Positions 16,634 through 24,736 of a stretch of DNA of 64,000 nt are shown here, in pieces. Where the stretch lies: contig CAWBNB010000013.1 of the NCBI GenBank assembly GCA_963789885.1, positions 106,930 through 170,929 of the forward strand, given 5' to 3'. Numbering within the stretch: the stretch's first letter is position 1; each line of letters opens with the position of its first letter. The notes under the pieces are model-generated. The model saw only the letters and a program-made list of their open reading frames with translations. It was not told the origin of the DNA and searched no databases. The position numbers and the translations under genes are program-made. The DNA is from DATEDA01 sp963789885 (GTDB taxonomy: Bacteria > Pseudomonadota > Gammaproteobacteria > Burkholderiales > SG8-39).

Positions 16634-19345
16634 CTAGCCGAGCGCGTCCGAAGCGAGGTCCGGCTCGCCGCAGTGCCGGAGGATGTGGGCGCGCGACTCG
16701 TCGCGCAGCCTGACCGCCGCCCCCCAGTCGGTACCTGACGGCGAGATCGGCGCACCGAGCACGACCCGCACCTCTCTCCGCCGGAAGATCCACTCCCCGT
16801 CGCGCAGCACCGAGCGCGTGCCGCGGAACGCCACCGGCACGATCGGGACGCCGGCCTCGGCGGCGACGACGAACGCGCCCATCCGGAACGGGCGCAGGCC
16901 CGGCGTGCGCGAGAAGGTCCCCTCGGGAAAGATCGCGAGCGCCGCACCCGCCTTCGCGATCCCCGCGAGCATCCGCGTGTCCTCCACGCTGCGGCCGGCG
17001 TCGAAGCGCTCGACGAAGACCGCGCCCGCCTTCCGGAACGCGATGCGGGTGAACGGATTGCGGCCGAACCCCTCCTTCGCCGCGAACACGAACCGCGACG
17101 GCAGCAGCGCGAAGAGCAGCAGCCCGTCGACGTAGCTCGCGTGGTTGGCGACGACCACCACCGGTCCAGCGTGCGGCAAATGTCCCGCCCCATCGATCGC
17201 GACCGGTAGCCCGGCGGCCCGCACCGCGGTACGCGCCGCGCCGCGCCATACGCGGCGTGCTGCCGCGCGCGGCAGCACGAAGCTCGCGACGTAAGCGAGC
17301 GCCCCCAGCACCGCGGTCGCCGTCCACACCCAGCACGAGTAGACGACGGCGACCGCGTCGCGCCACCACTGGGCGACCCGTCCCTGCGCGGAGCGCAGCG
17401 CGAGCGCCGAGAGCTCGCGCCACACCGCCGGCCGACGCGCGCCGATCAGCCCCCGCTCGTACACCTCGCGGCTCGCCGCACGGCGGATCTTGCCGCTCGA
17501 GGTCTTCAGCACCGAGTGCGGCGGCGCGAGCACCACGTCGTCCGCCGGCCCGCCGATCAGGTCGGCCGCGAGCGCGTTGATCCTGGCGGTGAGCTCGGCG
17601 CGCTTCGCAGTGTCCGTCTCGCGCGTCTCGGCGAGCACGACGATGCGCTCGGTGCCGGTCGCCGGGTCGCCGACGCCGAACACCGCGACGCAGCCCTTGC
17701 GGATGCCGGGCACCGCGCCGGCGGCATCCTCGAGCTCGTAGGGATACACGTTCTGGCCGCCCCGGATCATCATGTCCTTGGAGCGGCCGGTCAGATAGAG
17801 CTCGCCTGCGGCGATATAGCCGAGGTCGCCCGTGTCGACCCACCCGTTGTCGAAGAGCTTCGCCGTGGCCTCGGGGTTGTTGTAATAGCCGCTCGTCGCC
17901 GACGGCCCCTTGAACTCGACCCGCCCGACATGCCGCTCGGGCAGCTCGCGCCCGGCCTCGTCGGCGATGCGCATCTCGTAGCCGGCGAGCGGGCGGCCGC
18001 ACGCCACGATCCCTACCGCGTGCGCCGCGCCCACGGCCGCCGGCACCGCGACACCCCGGGCGAGCCGCTCGCGGTCGATGCGGTCGACGAGCACGCCGCG
18101 CCGCCCGGGCGGGAACGCGAGGTCGAGGGCGCATTCGGCGAGGCCGTACACCGGCGCGAGCGTGTTCGGGTCGAACCCGTAGCGCGCGAACCGCGCCGCG
18201 AAGCGCGCCATCGTCTCGGCGCTCACCGGCTCCGCGCCGTTGAACGCCCACTTCCACGACGCGAGATCGAGGCCCTCCAGCTCGCGCTCGTCGATCCGCG
18301 ACGCGGCGAGCTCGTAGGCGAAGTTCGGGCCGGCCGAGATCGTGCCGCGGTAGCGATGGATCGCCCATAGCCAGCGCGCCGGCCGCGAGAGGAAGTGGAG
18401 CGGCGACATGACGACGAGCGGGAGCCCGCCGTAGAGCGGGCACAGCCACGCGCCGATGAGGCCCATGTCGTGATAGAGCGGCAGCCAGGAGACGAAGACG
18501 TCCTCGGACGTGGCGCCGGTGGCGCGCACCATTGCGCGGACGTTCGCGAGCAGGTTCGCGTGCGTGAGCACGACGCCCTTCGGGTTGCCGGTCGAGCCCG
18601 ACGTGTACTGGATGAACGCGATGTCGTCGGCCTTCACCGGCACCGGCGTCGGCTGCGCGGCGTGGCTGCGCAGATCGTCGACCGTGAGGATGCGCACGAG
18701 GCTCGGCACCTGGCCGCGGAGCAGGCTCCCCACCGGCTTCGCCTCGCGCACCGTGACGAGAAAGCGTGCGACCGAGCTCTGGAGGATGCCCGCCTGGCGG
18801 CGTACGTGATCGGCGAGCTGCGCGAGCCGGATCGGCGGGTAGATCGGCACCGGGACGCCGCCGGCAGCGAGCACGCCGTAGTACGCCGCGAAGAAATCGC
18901 GGCCGGTCGGCAGCATGATCGCCACTGCCTGGCCGGGCTCGAGGCCTTCGCGCTGGAGGCCGGCGGCGACCGCCGTCATGTCGCGCGCGAGATCGGCGTA
19001 GGTAAGGCGCGCCTCCTCCGCTTCGCCGTCGAGAATCGTGATGTGCAGGCGATCGGGCTGGGCGCGCACGTGCCAGTCGAGCGCCTCGAGCAGGGTCGTC
19101 GCGTTCTCCGGTACCGTCGCGACGCCGCGATCGGCGAGCTGCACGACGTCGGCCGCGTGCGCCTGGCGCTTGGAGCCCGCGAGGAGCAGCCGCAGCAGGT
19201 CGCGCGCGGTCTCGATTTCCGCGAGCTTCTCCTCCTCGACGCCGACGCCGAACACCTGCTCGACCCGCAGCCACAGCTCGAACCGGCTCAGGCTGTCCAG
19301 GCCGAGGTCGCGCTCGAGCAGGCTGTCGAGGCTCGCGGTGATCAC
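16634..19345 (-). CDS. Carrier protein-fatty acyl-AMP ligase-PlsC acyltransferase fusion, 5' end disrupted
   Basis: From GTG 19345 the frame gives 903 aa with three parts. (1) An acyl carrier-like domain with phosphopantetheine Ser18 in LGLDSLSRFEL. (2) A fatty acyl-AMP ligase with P-loop QYTSGSTGNPKG, LPLYHDMGLIG, YGLAECALD and DTGDLGYI. (3) A TM segment near 670-690, then a PlsC-like lysophospholipid acyltransferase with HASYVD (Hx4D, His ~735) and FPEGTFS. Predicted role: activate a fatty acid as AMP ester, load it on the carrier and transfer it to a membrane acceptor. Helix 1 of the carrier (ILNAFLAETRG) lies upstream in frame but without a start codon. ATG 19457 is in another frame, so an indel near 19400-19425 is likely. 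Confidence 0.85.
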   Translation of the reverse strand: MITASLDSLLERDLGLDSLSRFELWLRVEQVFGVGVEEEKLAEIETARDLLRLLLAGSKRQAHAADVVQLADRGVATVPENATTLLEALDWHVRAQPDRLHITILDGEAEEARLTYADLARDMTAVAAGLQREGLEPGQAVAIMLPTGRDFFAAYYGVLAAGGVPVPIYPPIRLAQLADHVRRQAGILQSSVARFLVTVREAKPVGSLLRGQVPSLVRILTVDDLRSHAAQPTPVPVKADDIAFIQYTSGSTGNPKGVVLTHANLLANVRAMVRATGATSEDVFVSWLPLYHDMGLIGAWLCPLYGGLPLVVMSPLHFLSRPARWLWAIHRYRGTISAGPNFAYELAASRIDERELEGLDLASWKWAFNGAEPVSAETMARFAARFARYGFDPNTLAPVYGLAECALDLAFPPGRRGVLVDRIDRERLARGVAVPAAVGAAHAVGIVACGRPLAGYEMRIADEAGRELPERHVGRVEFKGPSATSGYYNNPEATAKLFDNGWVDTGDLGYIAAGELYLTGRSKDMMIRGGQNVYPYELEDAAGAVPGIRKGCVAVFGVGDPATGTERIVVLAETRETDTAKRAELTARINALAADLIGGPADDVVLAPPHSVLKTSSGKIRRAASREVYERGLIGARRPAVWRELSALALRSAQGRVAQWWRDAVAVVYSCWVWTATAVLGALAYVASFVLPRAAARRVWRGAARTAVRAAGLPVAIDGAGHLPHAGPVVVVANHASYVDGLLLFALLPSRFVFAAKEGFGRNPFTRIAFRKAGAVFVERFDAGRSVEDTRMLAGIAKAGAALAIFPEGTFSRTPGLRPFRMGAFVVAAEAGVPIVPVAFRGTRSVLRDGEWIFRRREVRVVLGAPISPSGTDWGAAVRLRDESRAHILRHCGEPDLASDALG

Positions 19346-19560
19346 GGGCGCGCCCGCGCCGCGCGTCTCGGCGAGGAACGCGTTCAGGATGTCGATGCAG
19401 GCGCCGCGCCGTCTCGTCCGGAGACAGCGCCGGGAGGGACTCGGCGGCAGCGGCCATGCGCTGGTGGAATGCGAAAGAGCCGCTATCGTAATTCGTCCGC
19501 GACTGCTTCGCGTGCTAAAAAGTGGGACGGTGCGCCTTGCACCTGGAAAAGGAGCGAGCC

Positions 19561-20361
19561 ATGGCGGTCTACGTCGAGAAGCACGGCCCGGTAACGACCG
19601 TGATCATGGAGCGGCCCGACGCCCGCAACGCTGTCGATCCGGCGACAGCGGACGCGCTCGTCGCCGCTTTCGAGGCGTTCGACCGCGACCCGGACGCCCG
19701 GGTCGGCGTGTTCTTCGGCTCGCACGGCACGTTCTGCGCGGGATGGGACCTCAAGTACGGCGCCGCGCTCCAGGGCAAGGACGTGCGTGCCGAGCTGGCG
19801 CTCGACTTCCCCGCGGGCGGCGCGCCGGCCCCGCGCGGACCGATGGGCCCGTCCCGCCTCGAGCTCGGCAAGCCGGTGATCGCGGCCGTCGCCGGCGCGG
19901 CGGTCGCCGGCGGAATGGAGCTCGCCCTGTGGTGCGACATGCGCGTGATGGAGGAGGACGCCTACTTCGGCGTCTACTGCCGCCGCTGGGGCGTGCCGCT
20001 TGTCGACGGCGGCACTGTACGGCTGCCGCGGATCGTGGGGATGGGACGCGCGATGGATCTGATCCTGACCGGGCGCAAGGTGAACGCCGACGAGGCGCAT
20101 CGGATCGGACTCTGCGAGCGCGTGGTGCCGCGCGGCAAGGCGCGCGAGGAGGCGGAGAAGCTCGCCCACGAGATCGCGCGGTTTCCGCAGGGCGCGGTGC
20201 GCGCCGACCGCCGGTCGGCGTACGAGACGCACGGGCTCGGGGTGCGCGCGGCGCTCGAGCTCGAGTGGCGGAACGGCATGCCGACGATGGCCGAGGCGGT
20301 CCAGGGCGCAGGGACCTTCGCCTCGGGCAAGGGGCGGCACGGGGATTTCACCCGGATCTGA
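19561..20361 (+). CDS. Enoyl-CoA hydratase/isomerase (crotonase) family protein
   Basis: A 266-aa crotonase-fold enzyme with both oxyanion-hole strands, FCAGWDLKYGA and AGAAVAGGMELALWCDMRV. At the position of the first catalytic Glu of enoyl-CoA hydratase it reads FGVYCRR rather than FGxPE, and the second (in AMDLILTG) is Asp. Ordinary hydration is therefore doubtful and another CoA-ester reaction is possible. ATG 19561 starts the conserved region. The gene is followed 57 bp later by the Bug-receptor stump and an alpha-hydroxyacid oxidase. Confidence 0.85.
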   Translation: MAVYVEKHGPVTTVIMERPDARNAVDPATADALVAAFEAFDRDPDARVGVFFGSHGTFCAGWDLKYGAALQGKDVRAELALDFPAGGAPAPRGPMGPSRLELGKPVIAAVAGAAVAGGMELALWCDMRVMEEDAYFGVYCRRWGVPLVDGGTVRLPRIVGMGRAMDLILTGRKVNADEAHRIGLCERVVPRGKAREEAEKLAHEIARFPQGAVRADRRSAYETHGLGVRAALELEWRNGMPTMAEAVQGAGTFASGKGRHGDFTRI

Positions 20362-20418
20362 CTCGATCCCGTCGGGCGCCTATACAATGCGCCGCGACCG
20401 ATGCAAGGGAGGGGAACC

Positions 20419-20547
20419 ATGAGGAGGGTGCTGCCGGCGATCGCAGCGGCGATCGCGCTCGCGCCGGCGTTCGTGCACGCGCAGTACCCGACGAAGCCGG
20501 TGCGCATGGTGACGCTGGTACCTGGCGGCGAGGCCAAGGACGAATGA
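20419..20547 (+). pseudogene. Truncated Bug/TctC receptor gene (signal peptide plus first strand only)
   Basis: An ATG with a GGAGGGG ribosome-binding site opens 42 codons: a perfect Bug-type signal peptide (ending FVHAQ) and the family's first strand YPTKPVRMVTLVPGG. After that it reads EAKDE and stops. An intact receptor is about 320 aa, so roughly 280 residues are missing. The stop overlaps the ATG of the oxidase gene (ATGA). Best explained by an internal deletion that left the translation start and joined it to the next gene. Confidence 0.75.
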
Positions 20548-21698
20548 GCACGCGCGTCGCACGCACCTGGTCGATCGACGACCTGCGGCGCCTGGCGAAG
20601 CGACGGCTGCCGCGTGCCGTCTTCGACTTCATTGACGGCGGCGCCGAGACCGAGTCGACGCTGCGCGCGAACCGCGCTGCGTTCGAGCGCGTGCGGTTCC
20701 TGCCCAAGGTGCTGGTCGACGTGTCGCAGGTCGACACCGCGACGACGATCCTCGGCGGACCGTCGAAGCTTCCGATCGCGATCGCGCCGACCGGCGCGGT
20801 GGGCTTCGGGCGGCGCGGCGGGGACATCGCGATCGCACGCGCCGCGGCGGCGTTCGGGATCCCCTACACGCTGTCGACCACGGCGACGACGTCGATCGAG
20901 CAGATCGCGCGCGAGGCGCCCGGTCGGCTGTGGTTCCAGGTGTACGTCTTCCGGCGTCGCGACTTCACGCTCGGGCTGATCGATCGCGCGCGCGCCGCCG
21001 ATTACGAGGCGATCGTCGTCACCGTCGACTTGGCAGTGGGTGGGAAGCGCGAGCGCGACATGCGGAACGACTTCTCGGTCCCATTCCGCTTCACGCGCCG
21101 CAACCTGCTCGACTTCGCCACGCGGCCGGCCTGGGCGCTCGACATGCTCACGCGCGGCATGCCGGTGATGGAAAACCTCATCGGCTTCGAGAACGAGGCG
21201 GCGAGCAGCGCGGCGATCGCGGCCTCCGTCGGCCGCAACATGGATCCCTCGTTCGACTGGGACGGACTGAAGGCAATCCGCGACAAATGGCCGCGCAAGC
21301 TGATCGTGAAGGGTGTCGAGCGCGCCGACGACACCGAACGCCTCGCGGCAATGGGCTGCGACGGCGTGATCGTCTCCAACCACGGGGGGCGTCAGCTCGA
21401 CGGGGCGTGCGCGACGCTCGACGCGCTGCCGGCGGTGGCGCGCGCGGCCGGCAAGCGGATGAGCGTGTTCATCGACGGCGGCGTTCGGCGCGGCGGCGAC
21501 GCGGTGAAGGCGGTCGCGCTCGGCGCCGAGGCGGCGATGATCGGCCGCGCGACGCTGTTCGGCGCGTGCGCGGGCGGCGAGCCGGGCGCGGTGCGCGCGC
21601 TCGAGATCCTGCGCGACGAGCTGGTGCGGACGATGCAGCTCTGCGGCGTGACGCGGGTCGGGGCGATCGGGCCGGAGCTGCTCGCGCCGGAAAGATGA
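20544..21698 (+). CDS. FMN-dependent alpha-hydroxyacid oxidase/dehydrogenase (LldD/mandelate dehydrogenase type)
   Basis: A 384-aa TIM-barrel flavoenzyme. N-terminal LPRAVFDFIDGGAE, IAPTGAVGFGRRGG, VTVDLAVGGKRERDMRN, the Lys of LIVKGV and the catalytic His in SNHGGRQLDGA, followed by FIDGGVRRGGDAVKA, are all family signatures. These enzymes oxidise L-lactate, mandelate, glycolate or similar 2-hydroxyacids. Start ATG 20544 overlaps the stop of the truncated receptor leader and is probably translated by coupling to it. Electron acceptor and exact substrate unknown. Confidence 0.92.
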   Translation: MSTRVARTWSIDDLRRLAKRRLPRAVFDFIDGGAETESTLRANRAAFERVRFLPKVLVDVSQVDTATTILGGPSKLPIAIAPTGAVGFGRRGGDIAIARAAAAFGIPYTLSTTATTSIEQIAREAPGRLWFQVYVFRRRDFTLGLIDRARAADYEAIVVTVDLAVGGKRERDMRNDFSVPFRFTRRNLLDFATRPAWALDMLTRGMPVMENLIGFENEAASSAAIAASVGRNMDPSFDWDGLKAIRDKWPRKLIVKGVERADDTERLAAMGCDGVIVSNHGGRQLDGACATLDALPAVARAAGKRMSVFIDGGVRRGGDAVKAVALGAEAAMIGRATLFGACAGGEPGAVRALEILRDELVRTMQLCGVTRVGAIGPELLAPER

Positions 21699-21775
21699 TC
21701 CCAGGCGTCGGATCGCGGGTCGTCCTCAGGCTGAAGAACAAGAAGAGATTCGAGCTGGTGCGGTGGCACCGGTAA
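21695..21775 (+). CDS. Very small basic ORF overlapping the oxidase stop (doubtful)
   Basis: A 26-codon frame beginning at an ATG that overlaps the preceding TGA (ATGA). The peptide is strongly basic (RLKNKKRFELVRWHR). It could be a real coupled micro-protein or the residue of a deleted gene. There is no further support. Confidence 0.2.
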   Translation: MIPGVGSRVVLRLKNKKRFELVRWHR

Positions 21776-21834
21776 CGTAACCGAGCGGGACGGGAGGCGC
21801 TTCGCGGGCACCGCACGCTAAGGCGGGCCCCTGC

Positions 21835-22224
21835 TCAACCCTCCGGCGCGCCCTGCCAAAGCAGGTCGTAGCCGAGCTCCTTGCTGTCGGAGCACATCTC
21901 CGCCAGCGCGCCGAACGTCGCCCTGAACGTCTCGTCGGCGTGCGACTTCTCGTGCTCCTCGAACGAGCGCCAGTAGGTCACGATCGCGATGTGATCGTCG
22001 GCGGCACGCGTCTCGGACAGCGAACCCTCGTCCGAGACGAAGCCCGAGAACTTGAACACCTGCCCGGCGAGGAATCCGCCCTTGTCGCCGCCGTAGGTGT
22101 TCTTGACGACGTTGCACATCTCGCCGAGCGCGAGCTCGACGTCCTCGAGATTGACGCCCGGCTTGAGCTTGACGGTGTTGAAGAGCATCTTCGCGCCGAA
22201 CGGGATGGCAATGGCTTCGAACAT
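21835..22224 (-). CDS. Dimeric alpha-beta barrel (ABM-like) hypothetical protein
   Basis: A 129-aa cytosolic protein. The segment IAIVTYWRSFEEHEKSHADE is the typical strand plus His-containing helix of antibiotic-biosynthesis-monooxygenase-like (EthD/ABM) ferredoxin-fold proteins, where a W/F-x-S-x-E-E-H pattern precedes the helix. Small ABM proteins act on aromatic or heme substrates or are orphan. Nothing in the sequence shows which. Good CCGGAG Shine-Dalgarno. Nearby on the same strand are the DM13 protein and another hypothetical protein. Confidence 0.65.
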   Translation of the reverse strand: MFEAIAIPFGAKMLFNTVKLKPGVNLEDVELALGEMCNVVKNTYGGDKGGFLAGQVFKFSGFVSDEGSLSETRAADDHIAIVTYWRSFEEHEKSHADETFRATFGALAEMCSDSKELGYDLLWQGAPEG

Positions 22225-22281
22225 GGAAAACGCTCCGGCTCTCCGGAAGGCGGGGCCGAAAGTGTACTGCCGCCCGCGAAA

Positions 22282-22767
22282 CTATTCGTGCTTGAGCTGC
22301 GCGGGCGAGATCAGCACCCCGAACTGCTCGCACCAGACGACGACGCTGCCGTAGCTCGCGACGTCTACGCCCGGCGGTACCGGGTAGTTCTGGCTGCCCT
22401 TGAACGCCTTCAGGCGCCCGAGGTCGACGTACATCGTTTTCGCGACCGCGGTCGACGGCGTCACGTCCTTCTCCGGCACGAGGTAGACGTGGAACTTCGG
22501 GCCCGGTCCCACCTCGAAGTCCTCTTCCAGATGGAGCAGGCCATCGTGCACGGTCACGCGGCCCTTGCCGTGGTGGATCGGGTCCGACGGATTGGCGTGG
22601 ATGAACGTCCCGCGCGCGAGGATCCGCTTCGCCAGAGCCGGTTCGACCTTCTCGGTCGCGACGATGTCGGCGAGGAAGACGTAGGGATAGACGAAGATGC
22701 CGAGCGCGAAGCCCGCCGCCGTGCCCAGCAGGCCGCCGATCACGAACGCGAGGATCCACTTCGCCAT
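22282..22767 (-). CDS. DM13-domain membrane-anchored protein
   Basis: A 161-aa protein with an uncleaved N-terminal TM helix (residues 4-30, WILAFVIGGLLGTAAGFALG) and a periplasmic DM13 domain. The DM13 features are GKGRVTVHDGLLHLEEDF, GPGPKFHVYLVPE, a LGRLKAFKGSQNYPVP segment and a late Cys in VVVWCEQFGV. DM13 domains are predicted to be redox (cytochrome b561-like partner) modules with a conserved Cys. The gene stands 58 bp upstream of the ABM-like gene. Confidence 0.8.
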   Translation of the reverse strand: MAKWILAFVIGGLLGTAAGFALGIFVYPYVFLADIVATEKVEPALAKRILARGTFIHANPSDPIHHGKGRVTVHDGLLHLEEDFEVGPGPKFHVYLVPEKDVTPSTAVAKTMYVDLGRLKAFKGSQNYPVPPGVDVASYGSVVVWCEQFGVLISPAQLKHE

Positions 22768-22809
22768 GGCCGTCTCCGTCCGACTTGGTCGCGCGGCGGA
22801 CCCGCCGCC

Positions 22810-23370
22810 TTACTGCTGCAGCCGCTCGATCGACCGGCTCACCATCGCGTGCGAGATCGGTTCGTCGTCGCTCATCCCGAGCTTGTCCAGGATCGGGCCG
22901 AGATTGGCCGCGTGACTCGCAAGCAGCGGGTCCGCGAGCGACAGATGGAACGTCGCGAACCCGCCCGCCGCCACCGATTCGGCGAAGCGCACGATCGCGT
23001 CGTCCGCCGCACGGCGGTCGTGGCGGCCCACGACGAGGATCTCGACCGGCTCGTCGCCGGAAGGCTGCGCCTCCGGGGGAAGCGCGCTCGCGAGCGCGAC
23101 CGACACCGTCCCCGCGCGGCCGAGCCGCTCGCGCAGCGCATCCCGCTCGAACACGCTCGATGCACGAAGCGGCTCGCGGTCGGCGAGCGCCTCCGCCAGC
23201 CGATCGAGCGCGCCCGGGGTCAGTGCGACGACGAGGACGCTCGACCCGTCGTCCACGAACCCTCGAACTTCGCGGCATACCCCGCGCAGGCGGGCGGCGT
23301 CGGAGCGCCAGACGCAGTCCGCCGCCGAGGTGAGCCTGCGCTTGCCGAAGAGCCCGCCGAACAATCCCAT
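22810..23370 (-). CDS. Hypothetical protein
   Basis: A 186-aa cytosolic protein with a short amphipathic/Gly-rich N-terminus (MGLFGGLFGKRR). An alpha/beta body follows, with strands SVLVVALTP and VEILVVGRH separated by helices, resembling a Rossmann- or helicase-like fold without a P-loop. I do not recognise the family. It is divergent from the haloalkane dehalogenase (starts 40 bp apart) and 43 bp upstream of the DM13 gene. Confidence 0.65.
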   Translation of the reverse strand: MGLFGGLFGKRRLTSAADCVWRSDAARLRGVCREVRGFVDDGSSVLVVALTPGALDRLAEALADREPLRASSVFERDALRERLGRAGTVSVALASALPPEAQPSGDEPVEILVVGRHDRRAADDAIVRFAESVAAGGFATFHLSLADPLLASHAANLGPILDKLGMSDDEPISHAMVSRSIERLQQ

Positions 23371-23409
23371 CGGCGGATTATAGGGAGACGGCGTAGCATC
23401 GAGCGGGCC

Positions 23410-24297
23410 ATGGAAGTGTTGCGCACCCCCGACGAGCGCTTCAGGGAGCTCCCCGGCTTCCCATTCGCGCCGCGGTATGTCGACGCGCTGCCCGGCCTGC
23501 GGATGCACTACGTCGACGAAGGCCCGCGCGCCGCGGCACACACGTTCCTCTGCCTGCACGGTCAGCCGACCTGGTCGTATCTCTACCGCCGGATGATTCC
23601 GGCGTTCGCCGCCGCCGGCGCGCGGGTGGTCGCGCCGGACCTCTATGGTTTCGGCCGGTCCGACAAGCCGCGCGACGAGGCGTGGTACACGTTCACGCGT
23701 CATCGCGACTCGCTCGCGAAGTTCATCGAACAACTCGATCTCCGCTCGATCACGCTCGTATGCCAGGACTGGGGCGGGATCCTCGGCCTGACGCTGCCGA
23801 TGGACATGCCCGGGCGCTTCGCGCGGCTCCTCGTCATGAACACCGCGCTCGGAACCGGCGATGCGCCGCTCGGCGAAGGCTTCCTCGCGTGGCGCGCCTG
23901 GTCCAACAAGAACCCCGACATGGACGTCGCGAAGCTCATCAAGCGCGCGTGCCCGCATCTGAGCGACGCGGAGGCCGCGGCGTACGCCGCGCCCTACCCC
24001 GACGCGGCCTTCAAGGCCGGCGTGCGGCGCTTCCCCGACCTCGTGCCCGAAACGCCGGACGCCGACGGCGCGGCGCTCTCGCGCCGGGCGCGCGACTGGC
24101 TGCGAACCGAATGGCGCGGCCCGACGTTCATGGCGGTGGGCGCGACCGACCCGGTGCTCGGACCACCGGTGATGGCGAGCCTGCGCGCGCTGATCCACGG
24201 CTGCCCCGAGCCCTTCGTCCACCCGCAGGCCGGGCATTTCGTCCAGGAGTGGGGCGAGGACGTTGCGGCGCGCGCGCTGCAGGCGTTCGCCGCATAA
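23410..24297 (+). CDS. Haloalkane dehalogenase-like alpha/beta hydrolase (DhlA subfamily)
   Basis: A 295-aa alpha/beta hydrolase with the haloalkane dehalogenase I layout: oxyanion HGQPTWSYLYR (His50), nucleophile Asp120 followed by the halide-binding Trp in CQDWGGILGL, acid Asp in VGATDPVLGP and base His in QAGHFVQEWGE. Such enzymes hydrolyse C-halogen bonds, though many members act on other substrates. The second halide Trp is plausibly in FLAWRAWSNKN. ATG at 23410. Family confident, true substrate unproven. Confidence 0.85.
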   Translation: MEVLRTPDERFRELPGFPFAPRYVDALPGLRMHYVDEGPRAAAHTFLCLHGQPTWSYLYRRMIPAFAAAGARVVAPDLYGFGRSDKPRDEAWYTFTRHRDSLAKFIEQLDLRSITLVCQDWGGILGLTLPMDMPGRFARLLVMNTALGTGDAPLGEGFLAWRAWSNKNPDMDVAKLIKRACPHLSDAEAAAYAAPYPDAAFKAGVRRFPDLVPETPDADGAALSRRARDWLRTEWRGPTFMAVGATDPVLGPPVMASLRALIHGCPEPFVHPQAGHFVQEWGEDVAARALQAFAA

Positions 24298-24350
24298 CCG
24301 CTTGCACCGTATGACGTCCATCATCGGGCGCGCCATAGAAGGGACCCGCC

Positions 24351-24515
24351 ATGCGCATCCGATCGATCCGCGACGTGCCGAGCTGTCTCGCGTGCAGCCC
24401 GTACGTCCCGAAGGACACCCTCGGCAAGCTCGCCGCAGCGCTCGCGAGCATGAAACAGGACGGGACGATGACGAGGATCGCCGGCGACTACGAGAAGTTC
24501 TTCGCGCCCCAGTAG
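24351..24515 (+). pseudogene. C-terminal fragment resembling a periplasmic amino-acid (SBP_bac_3) binding protein
   Basis: A 54-codon frame with GAAGGGA upstream. Its second half, KLAAALASMKQDGTMTRI then AGDYEKFF, reads like the C-terminal helix of an extracellular solute-binding protein family 3 (typical helical end ending in a short F-F tail). No signal peptide or N-terminal domain exists upstream. Most likely a remnant of a deleted ABC-transporter receptor; alternatively an orphan small protein. Confidence 0.45.
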
Positions 24516-24736
24516 CCGGGGCGCGCTCGGCCGCCGGGCAGCCCAGGCGGTCCGGCGGAGGCCCCATCCGGCCACGCCCTATTCAGCCCGGTGAGTTTGT
24601 TAAACATTGTCAAATCCCCGGGCAGATGTCGGCATGTCGGCATTCCGACGTCCCCGGCGATCGCGCGGGCGGGCCAGACTGGGGCGTCCGGCTCTGGTAG
24701 GGTAGCCATCCGGTTTCCGCCTGCCTCGGGGGCACC

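Noticed and set aside
24590..24625. AT-rich patch with TTGTTAAACATTGTCAA upstream of the aidB-like gene as an operator or promoter
   Set aside because: It contains a partial palindrome, but the distances and -10 are not convincing, and one candidate points the wrong way. Kept only as a note.
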